A program made the position numbers and the translations under genes. This document shows, in pieces, positions 53,837-63,906 of a stretch of DNA of 64,000 nucleotides. Source of the DNA: an uncultured Serinicoccus sp. (lineage in GTDB: Bacteria; Actinomycetota; Actinomycetes; Actinomycetales; Dermatophilaceae). Where the stretch lies: positions 1-64,000 of the forward strand of contig NZ_CANMUA010000004.1 of assembly GCF_947500995.1 (NCBI RefSeq). The letters run 5' to 3'. A model generated the notes under the pieces. That model did not search any database and was not told the origin of the DNA. It saw nothing but the letters and a program-made list of their open reading frames with translations. Positions within the stretch are counted from its first letter, which is position 1. Every line of letters starts with the position of its first letter.

Positions 53837-55369
53837 GTGCTCCAATTCATCCTCCGCAGGATCGCGATCTCGACGCTGATCCTGTTCCTGGGCTCCGTGC
53901 TGATGTACGTCCTCACCATCAACTCGGCGGACCCGCTCTCGGACCTGCGTGAGTCCCGGGCCGAGAACCGCGAGCAGCTCATGCAGGCCCGGATCGACAA
54001 CATGGGTCTGGACCTGCCGTGGTGGCAGCGCTACCTCGGGTGGCTCACCGGGGTGAGCAAGTGCTTCGTGCTGCAGTGCGACCTGGGCACGACCCGTGAC
54101 GGCTCCGACGTCAACGCCCTGCTGCTCTCCTCGGCGGGCGCCAGCCTGCGGCTGGTGACGGTCGCGACCTTCCTCGCCATCTTCATCGGGGTGACGCTGG
54201 GCGTGCTGTCCGCGATCCGGCAGTACTCCGGGTTCGACTACGCCATCACCTTCGGCGCCTTCCTCTTCTACTCCCTCCCGGTGTTCTGGGCCGCGGTGCT
54301 GCTCAAGGACTTCGGCGCCATCCGGTTCAACAACTGGATCGCCGACCCGACCGTGTCGACGACCGCGACCGCCGTCGTCGCCCTGGTGTTCGCTCTCGCG
54401 CTGGCGTCCGTGCTCGGGGGGAGCCTGCGACGGCAGCTGGTGACGGGGCTGGTCACCTTCGCCGTCGTGTTCGGGCTCGTCTTCGCCTTCGACCAGGTCA
54501 CCTGGTGGGTCCAGCCGGCCCTCGGACTGCCCCTGATCCTCGTGGGCGCGCTGGGGGCCCTCGGCTTCATGCTCGTCATGACCGTCGGCCTGGCCAACCG
54601 CAAGATCCTGTATGCCGGGCTGGTCACCATCGGCCTGGGACTGGTGTCCTACTTCGTCACCGCCCCCATCCTCGAGGACCCGGCCAACTGGTGGGTCATC
54701 TTCGCCCTGCTCGGTGTCACGGTGCTGGTGGGGCTGGCCGTCGGGTGGGTCATGGGAGGCTACGAGCGACGGACCGCCATGGTCGTCAGCGTCGGCACCG
54801 CGATCGGGATGGCCTTCCTCGTCTTCATGGACCAGCTGCTGCGGGGGTGGGCCGGCTTCCTGGCGCTGGCGGGCAACCGTCCGGTCAGCACCATCGGCGA
54901 GAACCGCATCATCCCGGAGCGCTTCACCGGAGACTTCTGGGAGGGCATCTTCAACTGGGGGGTGCAGCTGGTGCTCCCGACCATCGTCCTCACCCTGATC
55001 TCCATCGCCTCCTACAGCCGCTACACACGTGGGTCCATGCTGGAGACGATCAACCAGGACTACATCCGCACCGCGCGGTCCAAGGGCCTGTCCGACCGGG
55101 TGGTCTTCACCAAGCACGCGCTGCGCAACGCGCTCATCCCCATCACGACGATCGTGGCCTTCGACTTCGCCTCGCTGCTGGGGGGCGCCGTCATCACCGA
55201 GACGATCTTCGGATGGCGCGGGCTGGGCGCGATGTTCCGTCTGGGGCTCGACACGGTCGACCCGAACCCGGTCATGGCCTACTACCTCGTCGCCGGTGGT
55301 GCTGCGGTGCTCATGAACATGCTCGCCGACATCGCCTACGCCTCCCTCGACCCGCGGATCCGGCGGTGA
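53837..55369 (+). CDS. DppB-type ABC permease with a large extra membrane insert
   Basis: 510 residues against about 310-340 for the family. Residues 1-165 match the N-terminal part (QFILRRIAISTLILFLGSVL; helices at about 100-150). Residues 375-510 match the C-terminal core, with the EAA loop YIRTARSKGLSDRVVFTKHALRNA, which docks the ATPase, and ETIFGWRGLG. Between them, residues 170-345 add about six membrane helices. GTG at 53837 follows AAAGG. The insert does not look like any domain I can name; the even helix count keeps topology. It pairs with the DppC-type gene next to it. Confidence 0.85.
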   Translation: MLQFILRRIAISTLILFLGSVLMYVLTINSADPLSDLRESRAENREQLMQARIDNMGLDLPWWQRYLGWLTGVSKCFVLQCDLGTTRDGSDVNALLLSSAGASLRLVTVATFLAIFIGVTLGVLSAIRQYSGFDYAITFGAFLFYSLPVFWAAVLLKDFGAIRFNNWIADPTVSTTATAVVALVFALALASVLGGSLRRQLVTGLVTFAVVFGLVFAFDQVTWWVQPALGLPLILVGALGALGFMLVMTVGLANRKILYAGLVTIGLGLVSYFVTAPILEDPANWWVIFALLGVTVLVGLAVGWVMGGYERRTAMVVSVGTAIGMAFLVFMDQLLRGWAGFLALAGNRPVSTIGENRIIPERFTGDFWEGIFNWGVQLVLPTIVLTLISIASYSRYTRGSMLETINQDYIRTARSKGLSDRVVFTKHALRNALIPITTIVAFDFASLLGGAVITETIFGWRGLGAMFRLGLDTVDPNPVMAYYLVAGGAAVLMNMLADIAYASLDPRIRR

Positions 55370-55433
55370 GCCCCGTGGCCCCGACCGTGTCCCCCGACCT
55401 TCCGTCCCGACCGACCGACCTGAGGACATCGCG

Positions 55434-56426
55434 ATGACCGACAGCCAGCGCCCGGACGAGCCGGACCCCACCCCGGCCGCGAGCACGGTCGAAGAGGCCT
55501 ACTCGGTCGAGAAGCAGATCGACCTCAGCCAGAAGTCCTACTCCCAGGGCCAGCTGGTCGTCCGCCGGTTCTTCCGGCACAAGGGCGCCATGGTGTCCCT
55601 CTTCGTGCTGGTCTTCATCACGGTGATGGCCTTCACCTCCATCGGCTACGGCATCATCCCGAACTGGTGGGGAAAGACGTTCTACGACGCCGGCGCCACC
55701 GTCGACGGCGGTCGGCCCACCCTCCAGCTGTGGCCCTTCCAGATCGGCGAGCACCCCTTCGGCCAGGACACCATCGGCAAGGACTACTTCGCGCTCACCA
55801 TGCGCGGCACCCAGCGCTCGCTCATCGTGGCCTTCACGGTCGGGCTCCTGTCGACCGTCATCGGCACCGTCATCGGCGCGGTGGCCGGCTTCTACCGCGG
55901 CTGGGTCGAAGCCATCCTCATGCGGGTCACCGACCTGTTCATCATCATCCCGCTGCTCGTGCTGGCCGCGGTCGTGGGCAAGATGGCCGAGGGCATCTGG
56001 TGGCTCGCGCTCATGCTCAGCCTGCTCACCTGGACCGGCCTGGCCCGCCTCGTGCGCGGTGAGGTGCTCTCGTTGCGCGAGCGCGAGTTCGTCACCGCGG
56101 CCGAGGCCATCGGCACCGGCCCGGGGCGCATCATCTTCAAGCACATCCTGCCCAACACCATCGGCACGATCATCGTCAGCGCCACGCTGGCCATCGCGGC
56201 GACCATCCTCCTGGAGTCCGCGCTGTCCTTCCTCGGCTACGGGGTGCAGGCGCCGGACACCTCCCTGGGGCTGCTCATCTCGACCTACCAGAACGCCTTC
56301 CTCACCCGACCATGGCTGTTCTGGTGGCCCGGCCTCATGATCCTCGCGATCGCGCTGTCGGTGAACTTCCTCGGTGACGGGCTGCGCGACGCCTTCGACC
56401 CCCGCCAGAACAGGACGGCCGACTGA
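55434..56426 (+). CDS. DppC-type ABC permease
   Basis: 330 residues. A hydrophilic tail of about 50 residues precedes the first helix; the conserved periplasmic HPFGQDTIGKDYFA and the EAA loop REREFVTAAEAIGTGPGRIIFKHILPN are standard for the dipeptide/oligopeptide family. ATG at 55434 follows GAGGACATC. It forms the channel with the preceding permease. It overlaps the ATPase ATG. Confidence 0.92.
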   Translation: MTDSQRPDEPDPTPAASTVEEAYSVEKQIDLSQKSYSQGQLVVRRFFRHKGAMVSLFVLVFITVMAFTSIGYGIIPNWWGKTFYDAGATVDGGRPTLQLWPFQIGEHPFGQDTIGKDYFALTMRGTQRSLIVAFTVGLLSTVIGTVIGAVAGFYRGWVEAILMRVTDLFIIIPLLVLAAVVGKMAEGIWWLALMLSLLTWTGLARLVRGEVLSLREREFVTAAEAIGTGPGRIIFKHILPNTIGTIIVSATLAIAATILLESALSFLGYGVQAPDTSLGLLISTYQNAFLTRPWLFWWPGLMILAIALSVNFLGDGLRDAFDPRQNRTAD

Positions 56427-58291
56427 TGACCACGACGACCCAGAGCGACTCCGGACAGCCGGTCTACACCGGATCCGGCACCCCCACCGGCGACGAGGAG
56501 GTGGTGCTCGGCTTCAGCGACGTCGACGTGCGCTTCAAGACCGAGTTCGGCAGCGTGCACGCGGTCAAGGGCGTCGACCTCAAAGTGCGTCCCGGCGAGG
56601 TCGTGGCCCTGGTCGGCGAGTCCGGCTCGGGCAAGTCGGTCACCTCGATGACCGCGATGCGGCTGCTGCCGCGCAACGCCACCATCGGTGGCCAGGTGGA
56701 CGTCGCCGGCAAGGAGGTGGGCCGGCTCAAGGAGTCGAGCATGCGCCGCCTGCGTGGCAACGACGTGGCCATGGTCTTCCAGGAGCCGATGACGGCCCTG
56801 AACCCGGTCCTGACGGTCGGCACCCAGATGGTGGAGTCCATGGAGCTGCACGGCGTGGCCCGTGGCGCCTCCGCCTGGAAGCGCGCCATCGAGCTGCTCG
56901 GCATGGTCGGCATCCCCGAGCCCGAGCGGCAGATGAAGAAGTATCCGCACGAGCTCTCCGGCGGGCAGCGCCAGCGGGTGGTCATCGCCATCGCCATCAG
57001 CTGCGACCCCAAGGTCATCATCGCCGACGAGCCGACCACGGCCCTGGACGTCACCGTGCAGGCCGACATCCTGGACCTGCTCCGCTCGCTCAAGGACAAG
57101 CTCAACACCGGCATCCTGCTCATCACCCACAACATGGGCGTGGTCGCCGACATGGCCGACCGGGTGGCGGTGATGTTCAAGGGCGAGATCGTCGAGCGCG
57201 GCACGGTGGAGGAGGTGCTGCTGCACCCGAACCACGACTACACCAAGATGCTGCTCGGCTCGGTGCCCCGGATGGGCCACGGCCGGGGCCAGATGGGCAT
57301 CAGCGTCAAGGAGGAGGTGGACGCCGACGCACCCCTGGCGATCGAGCTGAAGAACCTCGTCATCGAGTACCAACGGCTCGGCAAGACACCTTTCCGTGCC
57401 GTCGACGACGTGAGCTTCGACGTGCGACAGGGGGAGATCGTCGGGCTCGTCGGCGAGTCCGGCTCCGGCAAGAGCACCATCGGGCGCTGCGCCCTGGGGC
57501 TCATCCCGGCGGCCTCGGGCGAGTTCCAGCTGCTGGGCCAGAACATCACCGGGATGAAACGGGGCGACCTCAAGCCCCTGCGCAAGAGGATCGGGGTCAT
57601 CTTCCAGGACCCTGCGGCCTCGCTGAACCCTCGGCTGCCGATCGGGGAGTGCATCGCCGAGCCGTTGGTCGTGCACAAGGTCGGGGACCGCAAGTCCCGC
57701 CAGCAGAAGGTCTATGAGCTGCTCGACGCCGTGCAGCTGCCTCGGGAGGTCTACAACCGCTACCCGCACGAGGTGTCCGGCGGCCAGCGGCAGCGCATCT
57801 CGGTGGCGCGTGCCCTGACCCTGGACCCGGAGCTGCTGGTGGCCGACGAGCCCACCTCCGCGCTGGACGTGTCCGTCCAGGCCCGGGTGCTCAAGATCTT
57901 CTCGGACCTGCAGGAGCAGTTCGGCTTCGCCTGCCTCTTCATCAGCCACGACCTGGCGGTCATCGACCTGCTGGCGCACAAGGTGGTCGTGCTCCAGAAC
58001 GGCCGGGTCGTGGAGGCCGGGCCGCGGCAGCAGATCATGGAGAACCCGCAGGAGGACTACACCCAGCGGCTCATCGCCGCCGCCCCGGTGCCGGACCCCC
58101 TCGAGCAGGGCCGGCGCCGCCGCGAGCGCCACGAGCTGCTGCTCGAGCAGGGCGAGGAGATCGTCGAGCTCAAGGTCGACGGCGAGGAGTTCCACCAGTC
58201 GTCCCAGGCGGCGGTCGTGGACACCGGGGACACCAAGGACACCAAGGACACCGAGGACGTCGACGGCACCGACGGCCGGGCGAGCCGCTGA
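56426..58291 (+). CDS. double ABC ATPase (DppD-DppF fusion type)
   Basis: 621 residues holding two complete ATPase domains. The first has Walker A GESGSGKSV, signature ELSGGQRQRV and Walker B VIIADEPTTALD; the second has GESGSGKST, EVSGGQRQRI and LLVADEPTSALD. Each ends in the peptide-family C-terminal extension (KMLLGSVP; QRLIAAAPVPDP). Both power import by the two permeases. The last 30 residues are a charged tail built on a 9-nt repeat. ATG at 56426 overlaps the permease stop. Confidence 0.93.
   Translation: MTTTTQSDSGQPVYTGSGTPTGDEEVVLGFSDVDVRFKTEFGSVHAVKGVDLKVRPGEVVALVGESGSGKSVTSMTAMRLLPRNATIGGQVDVAGKEVGRLKESSMRRLRGNDVAMVFQEPMTALNPVLTVGTQMVESMELHGVARGASAWKRAIELLGMVGIPEPERQMKKYPHELSGGQRQRVVIAIAISCDPKVIIADEPTTALDVTVQADILDLLRSLKDKLNTGILLITHNMGVVADMADRVAVMFKGEIVERGTVEEVLLHPNHDYTKMLLGSVPRMGHGRGQMGISVKEEVDADAPLAIELKNLVIEYQRLGKTPFRAVDDVSFDVRQGEIVGLVGESGSGKSTIGRCALGLIPAASGEFQLLGQNITGMKRGDLKPLRKRIGVIFQDPAASLNPRLPIGECIAEPLVVHKVGDRKSRQQKVYELLDAVQLPREVYNRYPHEVSGGQRQRISVARALTLDPELLVADEPTSALDVSVQARVLKIFSDLQEQFGFACLFISHDLAVIDLLAHKVVVLQNGRVVEAGPRQQIMENPQEDYTQRLIAAAPVPDPLEQGRRRRERHELLLEQGEEIVELKVDGEEFHQSSQAAVVDTGDTKDTKDTEDVDGTDGRASR
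58219..58263 (+). repeat. 9-nt tandem repeat in the ATPase tail
   Basis: Four units of GGACACCNN (58219-58254) and a decayed fifth encode DTGDTKDTKDTED. It lies in the disordered acidic tail, so copy number could vary between strains. Confidence 0.7.
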
Positions 58292-58297
58292 CCCGCG

Positions 58298-59239
58298 GTG
58301 CGCGTCGTCTTCGCCGGGACACCGGCGGCCGCGGTCCCGAGCCTGCGTGCGGTCCTGGGCTCCCGCCACGACGTCGTCGGCGTCCTCACCCGGCCGGACG
58401 CCCCGGCCGGGCGTGGGCGGGGGCTGCGGCCCTCCCCGGTGCGTGAGGTGGCCGACGAGGCCGGCATACCCGTCGCGACCCCCCGCTCGCTGCGCGGACC
58501 CGAGGTGGAGGAGCGGCTGCGGCACTGGGCCCCCGAGGCGTGCCCGGTCGTGGCCTACGGCCTGCTCGTGCCGCCCGAGCTGCTGGCGCTGCCCGAGCAC
58601 GGCTGGGTCAACCTGCACTTCTCGCTGCTGCCCGCGTGGCGGGGCGCGGCGCCGGTCCAGCACGCGCTACGGGCCGGTGACGACGTCAGCGGCGCGGTGA
58701 CCTTCCGGCTCGAGGAGGGCCTGGACACCGGGCCGGTGCTCGGCCGGCTCACCGAGACCATCCGCCCGAGGGACACCGCCGGTGAGCTGCTCGACCGGCT
58801 CTCCGAGGCCGGCGCACGCCTGCTCGTGTCGACCCTGGACGCCCTGGAGGAGGGTGCCGTCCAGCCGGTGCCGCAACCCGCCCAGGGCGTGAGCCTCGCC
58901 CCCAAGATCGAGGTGGACGACGCCCGGGTGCCCTGGCGGCTGCCGGCGTTCGCGGTCGACCGCCTCGTCCGCTCCTGCACCCCCGAGCCCGGGGCGTGGA
59001 CCGTCCTGGGTGCGGACCGGGTCAAGCTCGGCCCGGTGCTCCCCGTCGACAACGCCGACCCGGCCTCGCCGACGCTGGAGCCGGGGCAGGTCGACGTGCG
59101 GCGTCGCGAGGTGCTCGTCGGCACCGGCAGCTCGCCGGTGCGCCTCGGCGACGTGCAGGCACCGGGCAAGCGGGCCATGCCGGCCACCGACTGGGCGCGC
59201 GGCGCCCGGCTGCAGCCGGGGGTGACCTTCGATGCCTGA
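58298..59239 (+). CDS. fmt: methionyl-tRNA formyltransferase
   Basis: 313 residues. It formylates initiator Met-tRNA with 10-formyl-THF. The catalytic block [20 protein letters not shown] with Asn and His, and the SLAPKI segment, are typical, and the C-terminal OB-like domain binds tRNA. GTG at 58298 lies six bases after the ATPase stop, with a poor ribosome binding site. It overlaps rsmB by 8 bases. Confidence 0.95.
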   Translation: MRVVFAGTPAAAVPSLRAVLGSRHDVVGVLTRPDAPAGRGRGLRPSPVREVADEAGIPVATPRSLRGPEVEERLRHWAPEACPVVAYGLLVPPELLALPEHGWVNLHFSLLPAWRGAAPVQHALRAGDDVSGAVTFRLEEGLDTGPVLGRLTETIRPRDTAGELLDRLSEAGARLLVSTLDALEEGAVQPVPQPAQGVSLAPKIEVDDARVPWRLPAFAVDRLVRSCTPEPGAWTVLGADRVKLGPVLPVDNADPASPTLEPGQVDVRRREVLVGTGSSPVRLGDVQAPGKRAMPATDWARGARLQPGVTFDA

Positions 59240-60758
59240 ACCGCGCAGACGTCCGGACGGGGAGCGGCCCGGCCGCGGCGGCGGGGCTGACCGTGGCCAG
59301 GGGCAGCGCCGCGGGCCACGCCGCCGGTCCGCGCAGACCCCCGCACAGCGGGCGCGGCAGGCGGACCCGGCGCGCGCCGTCGCGTACCGCGTGCTGCGCC
59401 GGGTCGGGACCGAGGAGGCGTTCGCCAACCTCGTCCTGCCCGGGGCGTTGCGCTCGGCCGGCCTGCGGGGCCGGGACGCGGCCTTCGCCACCGAGCTGAC
59501 CTATGGCACCCTGCGCCTGCAGGGGCTCTACGACGTGGTCGTCGGGGCCGCGGCGAGCCGGCCGGCCGCGGAGATCGACGGACCGGTGCTCACGGTCCTC
59601 CGGCTCGGCGCGCACCAGCTGCTCGGCATGCGGGTGCCCGATCACGCGGCCGTCAGCGCGACCGTCGCCCTCGCGCGTCAGGAGGTCGGTCAGGGCGCGG
59701 CGGGGTTCGTCAACGCGGTGCTGCGCCGGGTGAGCGAGCAGGACCGCGAGGCCTGGGTCGACCAGCTCGTCGCCCCGGTCGGCGACCCGGTGGAGCGGCT
59801 GGCCCTCGAGCACTCCCACCCCGAGTGGGTGGTCCGAGCCCTGCGGGCCGGACTGGTCTCGACCCGGGGACCGGAGGCGGCGGAGGAGGAGCTGGCGCCG
59901 CTGCTGGCCTCGCACAACACGCCCGGTCCGCTCACGCTGGTGGCCCGCCCCGGTCTGGGTGCCGAGCAGGAGCTCGAGGACGCCGGTGCCACGCCGTCCC
60001 CGGTGGCTCCCACGGCCTGGGTGCTGCCGCAGGGCGACCCGGGCGCCCTGGGGTCCGTCCGGGAGGGCCGTGCGGCGGTGCAGGACGCCGGCTCCCAGCT
60101 GCTCACCCTCGCCCTCGCGCAGGCCCCGCTGGACGGCCCGGACGAGCAGTGGCTGGACCTGTGCGCCGGGCCAGGGGGCAAGGCGGGCCTGCTCGCCTCG
60201 ATCGCGGCCGGTGCCGGGGCCCGGCTGCGGGCCAACGAGGTCAGCGAGCACCGGGCCGAGCTGGTGCGGCACACCCTCGTCGGGCCGGTCCACGGCGGGG
60301 CCCGGGTGGACGTCACCGTCGGCGACGGCCGGGAGGTCGGGACGGCGCAGCCGCAGACCTACGACCGCGTGCTCGTCGACGCCCCGTGCACCGGGCTGGG
60401 GGCACTGCGCCGACGCCCCGAGGCGCGCTGGCGTCGCAGCCCGCAGGACCTCACCACCCTGGGGCCGCTGCAGCGCGCGCTCCTCGACTCCGCGCTGCGG
60501 GCCACCCGCCCCGGTGGCCTGGTCGCCTACGCCACCTGCTCGCCGCACCTGGCCGAGACCGAGCTCGTCGTGCGCGACGTCCTCAAGCGGCACCCGGGGG
60601 TGGAACCGCTCGACGTGCGACCCCTGATGCGCGACCGGTCCGGCACGCCGCTCGCCGACCTGGGCCCGGGCCCGTGGGCCCAGCTGTGGCCGCACCTGCA
60701 CGGCACCGACGGGATGTTCGTGGCCCTGCTGCGGGTGCCCGGGCGCTCGTTAGGCTGA
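59232..60758 (+). CDS. rsmB: 16S rRNA m5C967 methyltransferase RsmB
   Basis: 508 residues. A basic disordered start of about 45 residues leads into a NusB-like RNA-binding domain ([24 protein letters not shown]) and a SAM methyltransferase with [35 protein letters not shown] and the catalytic Cys in [12 protein letters not shown]. It methylates C967 of 16S rRNA. ATG at 59232 overlaps fmt. fmt-rsmB-rpe is the common actinobacterial order. Confidence 0.93.
   Translation: MPEPRRRPDGERPGRGGGADRGQGQRRGPRRRSAQTPAQRARQADPARAVAYRVLRRVGTEEAFANLVLPGALRSAGLRGRDAAFATELTYGTLRLQGLYDVVVGAAASRPAAEIDGPVLTVLRLGAHQLLGMRVPDHAAVSATVALARQEVGQGAAGFVNAVLRRVSEQDREAWVDQLVAPVGDPVERLALEHSHPEWVVRALRAGLVSTRGPEAAEEELAPLLASHNTPGPLTLVARPGLGAEQELEDAGATPSPVAPTAWVLPQGDPGALGSVREGRAAVQDAGSQLLTLALAQAPLDGPDEQWLDLCAGPGGKAGLLASIAAGAGARLRANEVSEHRAELVRHTLVGPVHGGARVDVTVGDGREVGTAQPQTYDRVLVDAPCTGLGALRRRPEARWRRSPQDLTTLGPLQRALLDSALRATRPGGLVAYATCSPHLAETELVVRDVLKRHPGVEPLDVRPLMRDRSGTPLADLGPGPWAQLWPHLHGTDGMFVALLRVPGRSLG
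60751..60756 (+). promoter_or_regulatory. candidate -10 element of rpe
   Basis: TAGGCT at the very end of rsmB, six bases before the rpe GTG. If active, the rpe transcript would be leaderless. No -35 is evident and no ribosome binding site lies between. Confidence 0.35.
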
Positions 60759-60762
60759 CCCT

Positions 60763-61452
60763 GTGTCCTCGACCTCCTCCTCGCCCCTCACGCCCCGGAT
60801 CAGCCCCTCGATCCTCGCCTCCGACTTCGCCCACCTCGCCAGCGAGCTGGAGCGGATCGAGAGCGCCGACTGGGCGCACGTCGACGTCATGGACAACCAC
60901 TTCGTGCCCAACCTCACCCTGGGCCTGCCGGTGGTGGAGTCGCTGGCGCGGGTGAGCCCGGTCCCGCTGGACTGCCACCTCATGATCGAGGACCCCGACC
61001 GCTGGGCGGCGGACTACGCCGAGGCCGGCGCGGGGTCGGTCACCTTCCACGTGGAGGCCGCGACGGACCCCGTGGCGACGGCGCGGTCCATCCGCGCCGC
61101 CGGCGCCCGGGCCGCTGTCGCGATCAAGCCCGACACCCCGTTCCAGCCCTACGAGGAGCTCCTGGACGAGGTCGACATGGTGCTCGTCATGACCGTGGAG
61201 CCCGGCTTCGGCGGGCAGTCCTTCATGGACGACCAGCTCGCCAAGGTGAGCGCCGTGCGGGAGGCCGTCCGGCGCCGGGGGAGCGAGATCTGGGTGCAGG
61301 TCGACGGGGGTGTCTCCGCCGAGACCATCGGGCGCTGCGCGGAGGCCGGCGCCGACGTCTTCGTCGCCGGGTCGGCCGTCTACGGCGCCGACGACGTGCC
61401 CGCGGCGATCGCCGACCTGCGGGACCGCGCCCGGCGCCACCTCTGTGGCTGA
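60763..61452 (+). CDS. rpe: ribulose-phosphate 3-epimerase
   Basis: 229 residues, a TIM barrel. It interconverts ribulose-5-phosphate and xylulose-5-phosphate. The signature blocks are [49 protein letters not shown] and [11 protein letters not shown] at 60763 adds a Ser/Thr-rich start of ten residues before the first strand. In many relatives ribD follows; here a PnuC-family gene does. Confidence 0.95.
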   Translation: MSSTSSSPLTPRISPSILASDFAHLASELERIESADWAHVDVMDNHFVPNLTLGLPVVESLARVSPVPLDCHLMIEDPDRWAADYAEAGAGSVTFHVEAATDPVATARSIRAAGARAAVAIKPDTPFQPYEELLDEVDMVLVMTVEPGFGGQSFMDDQLAKVSAVREAVRRRGSEIWVQVDGGVSAETIGRCAEAGADVFVAGSAVYGADDVPAAIADLRDRARRHLCG

Positions 61453-61470
61453 CGACGGGGGCCGCTGACC

Positions 61471-62223
61471 GTGGACACCTGGAACGACCTCTTCTACGCC
61501 GAGCTCACCGTGCTCGGCCAGAGCATCGCCTGGCGCGAGGTGGTCGGCAACGGATTCGGCTTCGCCTCGGCCATCCTCGGGATGCGCCGCACGGTCTGGG
61601 CCTGGCCGGTCGGCATCGTCGGCAACCTGCTGCTCTTCACCGTCTTCATGGGCGTCTGGTTCGCCAACCCCCAGGAGCACAGCCTCTTCGGCCAGGCGGC
61701 CCGGCAGGTCTTCTTCATCGCGACCAGCGTCTACGGGTGGTGGCGGTGGCAGCGCTCCCGCCGCGGGCGCGCCAAGGGTGCCCCGGCGATCACCCCGCGC
61801 TGGGCCACGCGGCCCGAGCGGACGGCATACCTCGTGGGGGCGGCGCTGCTCGTCGTCCTGGCCCAGTGGGTGTTCGCGGAGGTGGGGGCGGGCTGGCCGG
61901 CCCCGCGCTGGTACTACTGGACCGATGCCTGGATCTTCGTCGGCTCGATGCTGGCGACCTACGCCATGGCCCGCGGCTGGGTCGACTTCTGGCTGGTCTG
62001 GATCGCGGTCGACCTCGTCGGTGTGCCCCTCCTGTGGCACTCGGGCTACTACCCCTCCGCGGTCATGTACGCCGTCTACGGAGGCCTCGTCCTCTGGGGG
62101 TTCGTGGTCTGGCGGGCGGCGGCCCGGGACGAGGCGCCGCAGGGGGCCGTGACCGGTGGGGCACCCCCGCAGGACGCGGACGACGCGAGCGGCCCCCGTG
62201 GTGCGCACGAGGTGCGGCCGTGA
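61471..62223 (+). CDS. PnuC/RibM-family vitamin transporter
   Basis: 250 residues, about seven helices. The PnuC family blocks are VYGWWRWQRSRRG, WTDAWIFVGSMLATYAMARGWVDFWLVWIAVDLVG in pieces, and MYAVYGGLVLWGFVVW. Family members import nicotinamide riboside (PnuC) or riboflavin (RibM/PnuX); the sequence alone does not decide. No FMN riboswitch fits in the 18-base gap after rpe and no nadR-like gene is near. GTG at 61471 starts the protein. The polar tail of 30 residues is not conserved in sense. Confidence 0.8.
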   Translation: MDTWNDLFYAELTVLGQSIAWREVVGNGFGFASAILGMRRTVWAWPVGIVGNLLLFTVFMGVWFANPQEHSLFGQAARQVFFIATSVYGWWRWQRSRRGRAKGAPAITPRWATRPERTAYLVGAALLVVLAQWVFAEVGAGWPAPRWYYWTDAWIFVGSMLATYAMARGWVDFWLVWIAVDLVGVPLLWHSGYYPSAVMYAVYGGLVLWGFVVWRAAARDEAPQGAVTGGAPPQDADDASGPRGAHEVRP

Positions 62224-62669
62224 GCGGGCAGGGGGATCCCTACGCCCCCTTCCGTCCGGTCACCGGTGCGCGGGTGGCCGGGGTGGCCGCGCTGGCCTCG
62301 CTCCTCGTCTTCGGTCTCATCGCCCTGCTCGGGCCGTCCTACACGGGCTCCGGCACGGCCATGTCGGTGCTCAACCGGGTCGCCATCGCCGGCTTCGGGC
62401 TGGCCATGGCAGTCGTCCTCTGGAGGTATGCCCGGATCCGGGCGGTCCCGAGCCGCACGGGTCTGCTCGTGGTCAACCTCGTGCAACGGCGCGAGCTGGA
62501 GTGGGCGCAGGTCGTGCACGTCGGGTTCTCCGGCGGCTCGCCCTGGGTCGTGCTCGAGCTGGACGACACCGAGGAGGTCGCCGTCATGGCCATCCAGCGC
62601 GCGGACGGCCGTCGGGCGCAGCGGGAGGCAGCCCGCCTCGCCGCCCTCGTGGAGCACCACCACCGCTGA
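62220..62669 (+). CDS. PH-domain-like small membrane protein
   Basis: 149 residues. Two hydrophobic segments (ALASLLVFGLIALLG and IAGFGLAMAVVLW) are followed by a bacterial PH-like beta domain: VPSRTGLLVVNLVQRRELEWAQVV and the following VVLELDDTEEVAV, VMAIQRADG pieces. Such small PH proteins are common after rpe/ribD-type genes in actinobacteria; the function is unknown. GTG at 62220 overlaps the transporter stop. Confidence 0.7.
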   Translation: MSGQGDPYAPFRPVTGARVAGVAALASLLVFGLIALLGPSYTGSGTAMSVLNRVAIAGFGLAMAVVLWRYARIRAVPSRTGLLVVNLVQRRELEWAQVVHVGFSGGSPWVVLELDDTEEVAVMAIQRADGRRAQREAARLAALVEHHHR

Positions 62670-62699
62670 GCACCCGGGGCACGGGGCACCGGGGGCGGC

Positions 62700-63857
62700 T
62701 CAGCCGGCCGGGTCCATCTCGTCGCGGGTCGGCGGCACCCGGCGGCGTGCCTCCTGCAGGGTCATCCCGGAGAGGACGAGCAGGTCCACGACGGTCGAGC
62801 GCACCTGCGCCCGCAGGACCTCCGCGGACAGACCCGCCCGCGAGTGCCCCCAGGTGGACTGGCGGGCCAGGTGCACCAGGTCCTCCTGGGCCGCCCCCAG
62901 CGGGGCGCGGCGGGTGAGCTGCTCCTGGATCACGGCGGCGGCCTCGGCGAGCCCCTCGACCATGTCGGTGTAGGAGTCCGGGACGTACTCGTGGTTGCCG
63001 ACGGCGGACTCCGCGCGTCGGGCGAGCACCCGGACGTTGCGGATGGCGAGGTCCAGCGGCTGCAGCAGGGCCTTGATCTCCAGCACCTCGGCGCGGTGCA
63101 CCCCCGACAGCAGCGGCGCCAGCCGGGCCGCCGCGGCCGCCTCCGCCGTCGTGTCCTGCAGGGCCGCCAGCTCCGCGGACAGCCCGCGGGCGGTGGCCAG
63201 GGCCTGGGTGGCCCGCGCCTCGTCCCGGTTGCGCAGCGCCTGGGTGGTGTCGGTGAGCACCTCGGCGAGGTGCCCCACGAGCGCGATGATGCGCTCCCGC
63301 GGCCGCTTGGTCGTCGAGCGCATGGGCGCCAGCATCGCGATGACCAGCGCCACCGACCCGCCCACCGCAGCGTCCAGCCACCGGCTGAACGCCTCGCCGT
63401 CGCCGGCCACCAGGGTGGTGATGATGACGCCCTGGATGCCGGCCTGCATCATGAGCAGCTGCCCCGCGCCGGCCAGGACCGCCAGGGCCATGGCCACCAC
63501 GCAGACCGCGAAGATCTGCCACAGCCCGGTGCCGAAGGCGTGCACGAAGACGTCGCCGATGGCCACCCCGATGGCGACCCCCACGGTGAGCTCGGCGATG
63601 CGCCGCACCCGGTCGCCGTAGGTCAGGCCCAGGCAGACCATCGCGGTGATGGGGGCGAAGAAGGGCAGGGCGTGGCCCAGGAGGTCGTGGGCGATGAACC
63701 ACGCCAGGACGGCGCCGGTCGCCGCCTGCAGGATGAGCCAGGCACGGGCGCGCAGCCGGCGCAGCCTGGTGCGCGTGGCGTTGGTGCTGATCTCCTCCCG
63801 CAGCGGGTCCCACACGACGTGGCCGGCCGCACGGGCGTGCTCACGGGCGCTGGTCAT
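62700..63857 (-). CDS. FUSC-like aromatic acid exporter family protein
   Basis: 385 residues. About six helices in residues 35-185 (LILQAATGAVLAWFIAH, FFAPITAMVCLGLTYGDR and VGVAIGVAIGDVFVHAFG) match the FUSC/ArAE N-terminal domain, followed by a helical cytoplasmic domain of about 200 residues. The family is linked to export of aromatic acids or other organics, with little direct evidence. ATG at 63857 begins MTSAREHARAAG; upstream CACACT is a weak -10 six bases away. It ends convergent to the PH gene, with a short gap. Confidence 0.78.
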   Translation of the reverse strand: MTSAREHARAAGHVVWDPLREEISTNATRTRLRRLRARAWLILQAATGAVLAWFIAHDLLGHALPFFAPITAMVCLGLTYGDRVRRIAELTVGVAIGVAIGDVFVHAFGTGLWQIFAVCVVAMALAVLAGAGQLLMMQAGIQGVIITTLVAGDGEAFSRWLDAAVGGSVALVIAMLAPMRSTTKRPRERIIALVGHLAEVLTDTTQALRNRDEARATQALATARGLSAELAALQDTTAEAAAAARLAPLLSGVHRAEVLEIKALLQPLDLAIRNVRVLARRAESAVGNHEYVPDSYTDMVEGLAEAAAVIQEQLTRRAPLGAAQEDLVHLARQSTWGHSRAGLSAEVLRAQVRSTVVDLLVLSGMTLQEARRRVPPTRDEMDPAG

Positions 63858-63906
63858 GGGTCCAGTGTGACCGAACCTGCGCCCTCGTGCCCGGGGCGGA
63901 GGGAGG

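Noticed and set aside
61453-61470. FMN riboswitch before the PnuC/RibM-like gene
   Set aside because: The gap is only 18 bases, far too short.
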